The notes under the pieces are model-generated. The model saw only the letters and a list, made by a program, of their open reading frames with translations. It made no database searches and was not told the DNA's origin. A program made the translations under genes and the position numbers. From JAXGXJ01 sp963829545 (GTDB lineage Bacteria; Actinomycetota; Thermoleophilia; RBG-16-64-13), in NCBI GenBank assembly GCA_963829545.1, contig CAWHIX010000008.1:1-64000 (forward strand): a DNA stretch of 64,000 nucleotides, written 5' to 3'. Below, piece by piece: positions 36,328 to 44,293 of this stretch (position 1 is its first letter; every line of letters begins with the position of its first letter).

Positions 36328-37126
36328 TTACCCCTTGCGCGCTTCCAGGCCCCACTTCCTGAAGTACTCCTCGTAGAAGGGGGGCTGCTGGAAGTCGGGC
36401 TGGAGCGAGAGGTTGAAGCGCCGGAATCCCCTGCCCGACTCCTCGAAGTGGTAGATCCCGTCCATCAGCTCCTTGAGTCTGTGTCGTCGGCACCGTCAGG
36501 ACCATCTCGTCTTCCTGGGCGCCGGCCCGCTCGAAATCACCGGGATCGGGCACGGTGACCTGGCATTCCCCGTTCAACAACGAAGGGACGACGGAGTGCA
36601 CGCAGGAACCGATGGGGTCGAGGGTCGAGGTGACCTGCGTCCCGTGCAGATAACGCAAGGCAAGGAGCAGATGCCGCAGTTGCGCCGAGTTGCAGTAGAT
36701 CATCACGAGGTCGGGCTCGAAGTTGGCCGACTTGAGGGGCCCCATCACCATTCCGGGGTACTGCCCCACAGGCAGGCGCGTCATCTGGCGGGAATGCTCC
36801 TCAGCCGCCTGCTTGTCGGCGATGAAGAAGGAGCTCGTGGAACCCTCCAGGTAGTCCTGAGGCGTCTCGACCAGCCCATAGGAGATTATCGGTTCGAAGC
36901 ACCAGTGGTCCTCCAAGAACATGGCGATGGTCATGCCCTGGCGGCGCGCAAGCGCAAAGGCCTGGCATACGGCGTAGTGCTCGTCCCTGTCCTTCTTGGG
37001 CCGGACGGCTCCCTCCGGGACCTCGGATTCGCTCTCCAGCATCTTGATGGCGATGGGATACGTCCTCAAGCAGAGAAACTGCTCGAGGTCCGCGCCGTAC
37101 GTGTTGAACTCACTGTGCGTAGTCAT
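36328..37126 (-). pseudogene. DUF169-family protein, frameshifted near 36480
   Basis: About 266 residues from ATG 37126. TYPIAIKMLESESEVPEGAV and ADKQAAEEHSRQMTRLPVGQ, then VMGPLKSANFEPDLVMIYCN and SCVHSVVPSLLNGECQVTVP, follow the DUF169 pattern, including conserved Cys residues. After a frame change the end is LKELMDGIYHFEESGRGFRR, then FRKWGLEARKG with TAA at 36328. DUF169 proteins are common in anaerobes, and their biochemical role is not established. The gene lies beside the selenoprotein pair but has its own start region. Confidence 0.75.
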
Positions 37127-37267
37127 GTCCCGGTCTCCCCCTTTTTGGATCCGCTGCTCAGGCCGAGATTGCGTATCGGGCTTTTCGGCTGAGGCTCACT
37201 CAAGATAGAGCATCTCATCCGGCTCCGCCAGAGAGGGTCCTCCGTCAGGCCGCCGGACCCGGCGTAG

Positions 37268-38413
37268 CTACTCGGTCACGACCCGGTTCCCCCTTACGAA
37301 CTTGCCCATGACCATCGCGTACACGATGGCCCCCAAGAACACGCTGACGTAGTTGAGTACGGCTATGGCTGTGTACTGAAAGAAGAACGCATATACGTAC
37401 ACTCCCAGGACCTGGGAGCCGACGAACACTCAGACAAACCCCCACTGCGCCGGGGCGAAGGGGCTCTTTGCGAAGTGGCTCCTGAAGTAATCCCTGATGA
37501 GATAGATAGCGCCAAGAGCCCATACAACCGCAACGCCGTACGAGGCAGTGATCAGCAGTGACTCCCATCCGTGCAGTCCAGAGGCGAGGTGAGGCTGCAT
37601 GTACTCTGCTATTCGGTACGCACTCAGACCGTAGAGGCAGGCAATAGGGACGATTAAGAAGAACGCCGGCAGTATCGCGGTGGCGGGCAGCTTGGCGGCT
37701 CGCACGTGTGCGTAGACCAGATACGCCACCTTATACACCAGCAGCACCGAACCAACGACCAGTGTGAACAGGGTAGCGACGGCAGCTGTGGTACGGATCA
37801 CGTCGTCGCTGGCCATCGAGACGATGCCGGAGCCCGTCAAGCTGACCAGACCAAAGGCGAAGGCGTCGAGAAGCCAGACGAAGTTGAACTCCCTTCTCTG
37901 CACGCCTCTGGAGAACCAGGTCCTACCAAACGTCACTTGGAAGAAGAGCAGCGCTGACAAGAGGATGCCGAAGACTATCAATGACGGCACCATCAACGCC
38001 TGCATGTTCGAGGACACCTGCGGGACGAAGAAGCCGAAAGGGGCCCAGAAGACGTTGACCGTCATCGATAGAGAGGCGACGATGGCGAATATGCCCGTGT
38101 TCTGATTCTGATGCGGGTTGTTCTTGAAGCCGCCGTAGGCTCCCGGCTCCCCAAGCCACGTGGCCAGACGATAGAGGAAGTATCCTGTGAGCACAAAGTT
38201 GAGGACGGTGAACGCCAACATCACGGCGACCAGGGGCGCGTAGAGGGCAATCTGCCCCCCTGTCAACGTCCCCCACGAAATATCAGACGACGTGATCAAC
38301 CCCTCACCATGGGGGATAGCGAATTGGAGGTAGTTGAACGCCATCAGGGCAACGCCGCCTGCTGCCAACGACGACTGGAACAACAGCGGGTGGAACTTGA
38401 TACTGAGCTTCAC
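37268..38413 (-). CDS. Polytopic membrane selenoprotein candidate (TsoY-like), UGA codon at 37430-37432
   Basis: From GTG 38413 (GGGGAG seven bases before) a 381-codon frame has about ten hydrophobic segments, e.g. FQSSLAAGGVALMAFNYLQF, VAVMLAFTVLNFVLTGYFLY and ILPAFFLIVPIACLYGLSAY. TGA at codon 328 comes after FAPAQWGFV. The same frame continues VFVGSQVLGVYVYAFFFQYT and LNYVSVFLGAIVYAMV to TAG 37268, completing the last two membrane helices. The UGA is followed by an 11-nt spacer and a 17-nt hairpin (separate entry), so Sec insertion is likely. The general look is that of tellurite-resistance/dicarboxylate-transporter-like membrane proteins. I recall a TsoY (seleno)protein family of this kind but cannot verify membership. 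A UGG/UGC sequencing error is the alternative. Confidence 0.7.
37402..37418 (-). promoter_or_regulatory. bSECIS-like hairpin in the membrane protein gene
   Basis: Reading the minus strand: UGA, 11 nt (GTGTTCGTCGG), then CTCCCAGGTCCTGGGAG. This is a 17-nt hairpin with a 6-7 pair stem and a GGUC-containing tip. Spacing and length equal those of the minimal SECIS of E. coli fdhF (11 nt plus a 17-nt upper hairpin whose tip also contains GGUC). A G lies in the first two loop positions, as required by the bacterial consensus. Confidence 0.7.
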
Positions 38414-38500
38414 GGCTGCTCCCCGTACACATTGCAATATGGCCAGATTGCGATATTATAGCGCACGATAGCGCAAGGCGAACCAAGACAAGGAGGCCCG
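38414..38500. promoter_or_regulatory. Divergent promoter region with short direct repeats
   Basis: ATTGCAATAT (38431-38440) and ATTGCGATAT (38447-38456) are direct repeats 6 nt apart. ATAGCGCA occurs twice (38458-38465, 38468-38475). On the minus strand TATAAT (38460-38455) is a perfect -10 box for the membrane protein gene, with a weak -35. The repeats cover it, so they are good candidates for the binding site of the ArsR-type regulator encoded at 38880. Confidence 0.5.
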
Positions 38501-38855
38501 ATGGCATCTGTGCTTTTCGTGCTCAATGACGCTCCCTACGGCGCCGAGCGCTCCTACAACGCTCTTCGACACGCGATGGCCGTGTCGAAACAGCCAGGAT
38601 ACCGAACTCAGACTGTTTCTGACGGCCGATGCCACCGCATGTGCCCTGGCCGGCCAGAAGACCCCCGAGGGCTACTATTCCATCGAACGGATGCTCAAGG
38701 GTCTTCTGGTGAAGAAGGCCATGGTGGCCTTATGAGGCACCTGCATGGATGCCCGTGGTTTGGCATCCCTACCCTTGGTGGAAGGCGCTCAGCGGGGCTC
38801 CATGGATCTTCTCGCCCAATGGACGCTCGAGGCCGACAAGGTGATCGTCTACTAG
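38501..38855 (+). CDS. DsrE-family selenoprotein candidate, UGA codon at 38733-38735 (indel near 38600)
   Basis: About 117 residues. ATG 38501 follows AAGGAGG and starts MASVLFVLNDAPYGAERSYN, the DsrE/DsrF-like fold opening. One indel near 38595-38605 must be crossed, after which the chain reads TELRLFLTADATACALAGQK and ERMLKGLLVKKAMVAL, then UGA, then GTCMDARGLASLPLVEGAQR and ends WTLEADKVIVY. In homologues the residue before GTCMDARG is a Cys, so UGA stands exactly at the redox/sulfur-carrying position. A SECIS-like hairpin follows after 11 nt. DsrE-type proteins carry sulfur (or selenium) on this residue. Strong selenoprotein candidate, despite the neighbouring frame break. Confidence 0.75.
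38747..38768 (+). promoter_or_regulatory. bSECIS-like hairpin in the DsrE-family gene
   Basis: After UGA (38733-38735) come 11 nt (38736-38746), then GGATGCC, loop CGTGGTTT, GGCATCC. This is a perfect 7-pair stem with an 8-nt loop that has G at its second position. The distance from UGA to the loop is 18 nt, the same as in the membrane protein gene and inside the bacterial SECIS range. Confidence 0.75.
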
Positions 38856-38879
38856 TCATGCTGCCTGAGAGAGGCGCTG

Positions 38880-39224
38880 ATGGCCGATAGGATCGACCCC
38901 ACCATCCTCGAATTGCACGCGAGGGTGTGCAAAACCATGGCCCATCCCCTGCGCTTGGCTCTGCTCAACGCTCTCCGCGAGGGCGAACGGAGCGTGGGCG
39001 ATTTGGCCGAGGAAATCGGCGCGACCCAGCCCCTTGTCTCGCAGCATCTGGCACTACTCCGCAACCAGGGACTCCTCCGCAATCGGCGGAGCGGCAACGA
39101 GGTCTACTACAGCATCGCCTACCCGAAGATGGTCCAGGCTTGTGATCTGTTGCGGGAGGTGCTTTTCGAGCACCTGCGGGCACAGGAGGAGTTGACCCGG
39201 CGCGCCGAACAACGCACGCCCTGA
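38880..39224 (+). CDS. ArsR/SmtB-family transcriptional regulator
   Basis: 114 residues from ATG 38880. The winged helix has MAHPLRLALLNALREGERSV, GDLAEEIGATQPLVSQHLAL and LRNRRSGNEVYYSIAYP. No obvious ELCVCDL metal site exists. A Cys (ARVCKTMAHP) near the N-terminus and a Cys in MVQACDLL could be a redox or sulfane-sulfur sensing pair, as in sulfide/persulfide-responsive ArsR proteins (inference). It lies 24 bases after the DsrE gene and 13 before the desulfurase, so all three form one operon. Confidence 0.85.
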   Translation: MADRIDPTILELHARVCKTMAHPLRLALLNALREGERSVGDLAEEIGATQPLVSQHLALLRNQGLLRNRRSGNEVYYSIAYPKMVQACDLLREVLFEHLRAQEELTRRAEQRTP

Positions 39225-39237
39225 TGAAAGGCTACGA

Positions 39238-40392
39238 GTGAGCCACACGTCTATCGGCGAGCGCCCGATATACCTGGATTACAACGCGACCACGCCGGTT
39301 CTCCCCGAGGTGCTGGACGCCATGCTGCCCTACCTGCGGGAGCGTTTCGGGAACCCCTCCAGTCTCCACCCCTACGGGCAGGAGGGGCGGCGTGGGGTGG
39401 ACCGGGCGCGCGAGCAGGTGGCTGATCTGCTCGGATGCAGTTCTGACGAGATCATCTTCACCTCCGGGGGAACAGAGTCGAACAATCTGGCCATTTTCGG
39501 GACCACCCGGGACACGGGCGGCCCCGGCCACGTGGTCACCTCGGTGATCGAACACCCTGCGGTCCTGCACCCATGCCAGATGCTGGGACGTCAGGGCCAC
39601 AAGGTGACGAGGCTCGGAGTCGACCGTCTGGGCGTTGTCGACGTTGGGCAGGCTCGGGAAGCGCTTGACGACCTGCCGCTTCTCCTCACGGTCATGCATG
39701 CCAACAACGAGACGGGGACGATACAGCCGATCAAGAAACTGTCGGCGCTTGCCAGGGAGCGAGGCTCGCTGGTGCACACAGACGCCGCCCAGTCGGTCGG
39801 GAAGATTCCGGTCGATGTTGAGGACCTCGGCGTCGATCTTCTTTCCATTGCCGGGCACAAGCTCTACGCACCGAAGGGAGTCGGCGCCCTGTACGTGCGC
39901 CGCGGCGCACCTCTGCTCCCGGTGCTGGTCGGAGCAGGCCACGAACGCGGTCGTCGCCCAGGCACCGAGAACGTGGCGTCGATCGTGGGGTTGGGGGCGG
40001 CCTGCGCGTTGGCGAGAAACACGCTGCATGCGGAGTCGGCTCGGGTTCTCGCGCTGCGCGAGGGGCTGTGGGGCCTGCTGGGTGAGGGAGTGCCTGGCTT
40101 GAAACTCAACGGGCATCCGACCGATCGTCTGCCGAATACTTTGAACGTGGTGTTTCCCGGCGTACGGAGCAGCAACCTCCTGAAGGCCGCGGCTGGGGTG
40201 GCAGCCTCGGCCGGTTCTGCCTGCCACGAAGGGGGTGAGACGCCGTCGCCGGTGCTCGCGGCAACGGGCCTGAGCGACGACGACGCACTCGGCTCGGTCC
40301 GTCTCTCGCTGGGCCGGCTGACGACGGAGGTCGACATCACCACGGCGGCCGGTGGACTCGTTGCAGCATGGCGGGTTCTCCGGGGCACCTGA
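39238..40392 (+). CDS. NifS/IscS-like cysteine desulfurase (class V aminotransferase)
   Basis: 384 residues from GTG 39238. It starts IYLDYNATTPVLPEVLDAML, with FTSGGTESNNLAIFG (phosphate site), MHANNETGTIQPI and LVHTDAAQSVGKIPVD. The PLP lysine is in LLSIAGHKLYAPKGVGALYV and the catalytic Cys loop in AASAGSACHEGGETPSPVLA. All key residues are present. It releases sulfur from cysteine as persulfide. With the DsrE selenoprotein candidate in the same operon, it may deliver S or Se to it (selenocysteine lyase activity is common in this family). A hairpin terminator follows. Confidence 0.9.
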   Translation: MSHTSIGERPIYLDYNATTPVLPEVLDAMLPYLRERFGNPSSLHPYGQEGRRGVDRAREQVADLLGCSSDEIIFTSGGTESNNLAIFGTTRDTGGPGHVVTSVIEHPAVLHPCQMLGRQGHKVTRLGVDRLGVVDVGQAREALDDLPLLLTVMHANNETGTIQPIKKLSALARERGSLVHTDAAQSVGKIPVDVEDLGVDLLSIAGHKLYAPKGVGALYVRRGAPLLPVLVGAGHERGRRPGTENVASIVGLGAACALARNTLHAESARVLALREGLWGLLGEGVPGLKLNGHPTDRLPNTLNVVFPGVRSSNLLKAAAGVAASAGSACHEGGETPSPVLAATGLSDDDALGSVRLSLGRLTTEVDITTAAGGLVAAWRVLRGT

Positions 40393-40427
40393 CCCGCCGG
40401 CACTGTGGAGCCGGCCCATGCGAAAGG

Positions 40428-40456
40428 CCGAGGGGCCGCAGGCCGCGGCCCCTCGG
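40428..40456. terminator. Hairpin between convergent genes
   Basis: CCGAGGGGCCGC (40428-40439) pairs fully with GCGGCCCCTCGG (40445-40456) around a 5-nt loop. It lies between the desulfurase stop and the convergent DUF2680 gene. No T run on plus; TTTC on minus. Confidence 0.65.
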
Positions 40457-40470
40457 GAACAAGGTTTGAG

Positions 40471-40968
40471 CTAGTAGACGGTCGTCGGGGACTGCTCGCA
40501 CGTACCTCCGCAGTTGCCCCTGCCGCCCCGACCCTGGCCGCCGAACGGGCCGACGTCGGTTTCATTGATGCGCTCCGAGAGTCTTTCGCCCATGTTTTCG
40601 TACATGTAGTCGGCTTGCTCTTGGCTGATCCTCCCCGCGGCGATCGCCTCGTCCAGGGCCGCCTTGCGGGCCGCGAGCATGGTGCTGAGCAGGGCTTCGG
40701 TGCTCACGCCCTTGGTGGCAGCGATGTCAGCCAAGCTCTTGCCGGCCTGCCTCTGGGCCGCGAGTTCGGCGGGATCCATCCCCAGCAATTCGGAGACCGT
40801 GGTCGAGACTCCGCCGCCGCCGAACATGCCGCCGTATCCCACTCCGCAGGGGGCAGGATCCGTCGCACTCGCCGTCGAGTCCGTAGCTGCCGAGGCAGGT
40901 ATCGCTATTGCTAGAGCAAGCACGACCGCGAGTACTGCCGCAAAGACCAGTTTGTTCCGTCTACGCAT
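40471..40968 (-). CDS. Secreted DUF2680-type protein
   Basis: 165 residues. The signal peptide (KLVFAAVLAVVLALAIAIPA, cleaved after ASA) precedes a mature protein with VSELLGMDPAELAAQRQAGK and SLADIAATKGVSTEALLSTM, then ALDEAIAAGRISQEQADYMY. This is the helical DUF2680/YckD-like pattern. The C-terminus is Gly/Cys-rich (GGRGNCGGTC). Proteins of this kind are exported and often occur near metal or envelope-stress genes. The role is unknown. Confidence 0.75.
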   Translation of the reverse strand: MRRRNKLVFAAVLAVVLALAIAIPASAATDSTASATDPAPCGVGYGGMFGGGGVSTTVSELLGMDPAELAAQRQAGKSLADIAATKGVSTEALLSTMLAARKAALDEAIAAGRISQEQADYMYENMGERLSERINETDVGPFGGQGRGGRGNCGGTCEQSPTTVY

Positions 40969-41167
40969 AGTGGCTCCTTCGTTCCGCTTTCTGTGACCAG
41001 GTGCAGTCTGAAGATGGAGGTACGTCCTTCTCTGCCATCACCGCCAGCATACGGTGGTAGGTATAAGGGGACCGTAAGCCGGGCACAACCTTGCGGGCGC
41101 CCTGTTTCACCTCGTCGCTGAACGGGCAGCCTGCAAGTGAGTTCACTCGTGCAAAGGAAGAAGCGGC

Positions 41168-41791
41168 ATGAAGAGAACGTCCACCATAGCGGGAATAGTC
41201 TGCATCGCGGCCGGTGTGGTCCTACTCATCGCCCTGTCGCTGCTGTGGGGGCCGGGCGTCTGGGGCCTCGGCGCAGGTATCTCCGGTGGCGGTCCCGGCG
41301 GCATGACCGGAGACATCGATCGCCATTTCATAGAGCAGATGATCCCCCACCATGAGGATGCGGTGGCCATGTCCGAACTGGCGCTTACACGGGCGGAACA
41401 CCCGGAGCTGAAGCAACTGGCGGAGACCGTCATCCGAGACCAGACTCGAGAGATAGAGCAGATGAGTGCCTGGTACAGGTCCTGGTACGGCATAGAAGCA
41501 CCCACGGATGAGGGCATGTCCGATGGCCGAGGTATGGGTGGGGGCATGATGGGGGGAGGCATGATGAACGATGGCACCGACATGGAGGTGCTCGAAGCCG
41601 CTCCGGTCTTTGACAAGGAGTTCATCGAGCAGATGATCCCCCACCACGAGATGGGCGTGATGATGGCCCAGATGGTCCTCGCCCGCTCAGACCGGCCGGA
41701 GATCCAAGAGTTGGCCCGTTCGATTATCGAGACTCAGACCGCGGAGATCGAACAGATGCAGGATTGGTATCAAGAGTGGTACGGCAGATGA
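41168..41791 (+). CDS. DUF305 membrane-anchored protein (two DUF305 repeats)
   Basis: 207 residues with an N-terminal membrane anchor (IAGIVCIAAGVVLLIALSLL). The motif FIEQMIPHHEDAVAMSELAL occurs at about residue 54 and FIEQMIPHHEMGVMMAQMVL at about 156, each in a four-helix-like unit ending in EIEQMxxWY. His and Met are plentiful, and a Met/Gly-rich linker (GMGGGMMGGGMMNDG) joins the halves. DUF305 proteins are ferritin-like and tied to copper or other metal handling at the cell surface. The SHOCT gene follows 48 bases later. Confidence 0.85.
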   Translation: MKRTSTIAGIVCIAAGVVLLIALSLLWGPGVWGLGAGISGGGPGGMTGDIDRHFIEQMIPHHEDAVAMSELALTRAEHPELKQLAETVIRDQTREIEQMSAWYRSWYGIEAPTDEGMSDGRGMGGGMMGGGMMNDGTDMEVLEAAPVFDKEFIEQMIPHHEMGVMMAQMVLARSDRPEIQELARSIIETQTAEIEQMQDWYQEWYGR

Positions 41792-41839
41792 AAAGAAGCG
41801 GGATCGCCGGCCGGGCACAGGGACCCAAGGAGGCGCGTG

Positions 41840-42124
41840 ATGATGTGGAATGGTGGCTTCGGCATGGGCGGCTGGGGCGGTGCTATCGGGATAGTGGTAA
41901 TGCTCGCCGTACTGGCGCTTATCGTGGTCGGCATTGTTCTTCTGGTCCGGGGTCTTTCGGGGCGTCATGACGCCGGCCAGGCGGGATACTCGCAAGGGCT
42001 GCCACCGCAGGCAGGGCCCGCGCCCACGAGCGCGCTGCAGATTCTCGAGGAGCGCTACGCTCGCGGCGATATCGAACAGGAGGAGTTCCTCAGGCGTCGG
42101 GCCGACCTGACGAGCAGATCCTGA
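41840..42124 (+). CDS. Small membrane protein with SHOCT domain
   Basis: 94 residues from ATG 41840 (AAGGAGG at 41827-41833). There is one membrane helix (AIGIVVMLAVLALIVVGIVL). The C-terminal SHOCT motif ALQILEERYARGDIEQEEFL is the short helical element that assembles oligomers in many small exported or membrane proteins. It is paired with the DUF305 gene, which suggests a shared metal or envelope role. Confidence 0.85.
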   Translation: MMWNGGFGMGGWGGAIGIVVMLAVLALIVVGIVLLVRGLSGRHDAGQAGYSQGLPPQAGPAPTSALQILEERYARGDIEQEEFLRRRADLTSRS

Positions 42125-42137
42125 GGGAAGCCGGTGC

Positions 42138-43640
42138 TCAGACCTCGGACTCGAGCACCAGCGGGGCGATCTCGGACACCCGACCGGCTTCTTGGGGCTG
42201 TCTCGCCTTGATGGTCAGCACGCAGAAGATGTTGACCAAGGCGGCCACGCCCACCAGCATCGCCGACCAGATGAGGGTCTCCTCCGCCGGAAACGTCATG
42301 CTCACGGTGCCCCCGGCGCCCTCGACCGGGATGGTGATCTGGCGCAGGGTGAGGATGTAGCCGACGACGGCCGTGGCGACGGCCGCACCGATGGCTCCTG
42401 AGGTGTTGCAGATAGTGCTCACGATGACTCCCCGCTCCGGGGGCACCGCCTCCGTCGCGACGGCGTAGCTGGCCGAACCCGCCCAGGCAGGCACGGCTCC
42501 ACCGGCGGCCAGCCACACGAGAGTGATCCATATCGATCCGTGCGCGAAGGCCAAGCCGAAACCGCTCAGGCCGAACATCGCTCCCAGCAGCATGGTCCTC
42601 CTGGCGCCGTACCTGCGCATGAGCGGGGCCGCGGTCGCGGAAAGGACCACCATCGTCACGGCGGTGATCGCGAGAGCGAGCGAGACGACGAAGATGCTCT
42701 GGCCGAAGCCGAAGCCGGAGGCTGTGGTCGTCTGGAAGAGATAGGGCATGGTGGTCGCCGGAACGCAAACGGTCAAGCTGAGGACGAACCAGATAACGGC
42801 CCCCTGCCATACGCCCATGCGCTTCAGCACGCGCAGGTCGATGAGCGGCGCGGGACGGCGCAGTTCCCACCACACCCAGAGTCCCACCACGGCGAGTCCG
42901 GGCAGGAGCATCCCCAGCACCTTGCCACTGCCCCATCCCCAGGAATTGGCCTGACTCAAGGGCACCAGCAGCAGCAGCGCCCAGACCACGAGCCCGATAC
43001 AGCCCAGGAAGTCGATGGGCACCCGGGTGCGTTTGGTCTCCTTGATCAGGATGAACGTCAGGATGAGGTCGATGGCGATGGCGCCAGAGAGGATCCAGAA
43101 CATGGTGCGCCAGTCTCCACCGGCCCTCCATATGAACCCGCTGGCCAGATACGCGGTCACCGCGCCCAGGCCTATGGCGAGGACGATCATGCTTATCGCC
43201 CGGCGCATGGCGTCGCCGCGCCAGTAGTTGGCGATGATCCCGATGGCCAGGGCCTGAATGGCCATGCCCACACCCTGCAGCACGCGGCCTGCGATGAGGA
43301 CGGTGAGATCAGTCGAGAGGGCGGCCATGAGACTGCCGGCGAGGAGCAGGCCGAGCGTCACGAGCAGCATGCGCCGGTTGCCAAAGACGGCGCCCAAGGC
43401 GGCCGCCACGCCGCCCACGCCCACCGCGATGACGTGGAAGGCGATTATGGCCCAGACGACCTGGTTGACCGGGCGGCCGAACTCGGTGGAAAGGGTGACT
43501 ACGTGCGGGAACATGCACACGCTGGCGAAGTTCGCCACAACGGTGGCAAGCATGAGGGCGGCCAGCACGACCCCGCCTGCTTGGCTGGGTCCTGCCTCGG
43601 AGACCGTGTCTCCGTCGCGGTTTAGCTCTTGCGTTGTCAT
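42138..43640 (-). CDS. MFS exporter, 14-TM type
   Basis: 500 residues from ATG 43640. It has 14 hydrophobic segments and the DHA2 landmarks AGRVLQGVGMAIQALAIGII (motif B region, RVLQGxG), AAALGAVFGNRRMLLVTLGL (motif A region) and AGSASYAVATEAVPPERGVI. A drug/proton antiporter-like exporter of unknown substrate. It converges on the SHOCT gene with only 13 bases between the stops. Confidence 0.85.
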   Translation of the reverse strand: MTTQELNRDGDTVSEAGPSQAGGVVLAALMLATVVANFASVCMFPHVVTLSTEFGRPVNQVVWAIIAFHVIAVGVGGVAAALGAVFGNRRMLLVTLGLLLAGSLMAALSTDLTVLIAGRVLQGVGMAIQALAIGIIANYWRGDAMRRAISMIVLAIGLGAVTAYLASGFIWRAGGDWRTMFWILSGAIAIDLILTFILIKETKRTRVPIDFLGCIGLVVWALLLLVPLSQANSWGWGSGKVLGMLLPGLAVVGLWVWWELRRPAPLIDLRVLKRMGVWQGAVIWFVLSLTVCVPATTMPYLFQTTTASGFGFGQSIFVVSLALAITAVTMVVLSATAAPLMRRYGARRTMLLGAMFGLSGFGLAFAHGSIWITLVWLAAGGAVPAWAGSASYAVATEAVPPERGVIVSTICNTSGAIGAAVATAVVGYILTLRQITIPVEGAGGTVSMTFPAEETLIWSAMLVGVAALVNIFCVLTIKARQPQEAGRVSEIAPLVLESEV

Positions 43641-43791
43641 TGTCGTTCCATGAGTGCTCGCTCAACAATACATGGATTCCCGGCGTGGAGTGAGGTCTTC
43701 CCGCGGCTCCGTACGCCTCCCGCTGCTTCCCCCGACGGCTCATTGATGCGAGGATGGATCAGGAATCAAGCGTGCCCTGGGGGGTGCCGGT

Positions 43792-44293
43792 ATGACCATC
43801 GACATCATCGTCACCGTCGTCGCGGGCATTCTCATGGCCGTCGCCGTGTTCGGGACGATCTACCCGCTGCTGCCCGGTAGTCCGGTGGCCCTGGTCACGC
43901 TGATCGCGTGGGGATGGGTCCTCGGGTCGGCTGCATCGTGGACGGCCGCCGGCATCGGGGCCCTGTTCGTCTGCGTGGGCTGGTCGGCCAGCGCGGTGTT
44001 GACGGGCCGCAAGCTCAAGAAGCAGAGCATACCCAAGGGTTCGATACTCATCGCAGCGCTGGCGGGCATAGTGGGGATGTTCGTGATCCCGGTGTTCGGC
44101 CTTTTCCTCGGCTTCGCTGGGGGGCTGTTCTTGAGCGAGTATGTGCGACTGGAGAGACTCCCGCGCCGCGGGAAGATCCAGCATCGAGACCCTGAAAGCG
44201 ATGGGCATGGGCATGCTGATCGAATTCTTGATGGTGTCTCTTGCAGCATCGGTGTGGACGATAGGGGTGATCGTCCACTTCACGGTGGCGTGA
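43792..44293 (+). CDS. DUF456 membrane protein (indel near 44150)
   Basis: About 167 residues from ATG 43792. Gly-rich transmembrane hairpins read VVAGILMAVAVFGTIYPLLP, then GSPVALVTLIAWGWVL and GMFVIPVFGLFLGFAGGLFL. After a one-base shift near 44150 the end reads AGRSSIETLKAMGMGMLIEF, LMVSLAASVWTIGVIV and FTVA. Uninterrupted glycine zipper hairpins are characteristic of DUF456. The function is unknown. Confidence 0.75.

Noticed and set aside
40471..40968. Plus-strand frames over the DUF2680 gene
   Set aside because: The minus strand has a clear signal peptide and domain; the plus frames are shadows rich in Arg, Ser and Ala.
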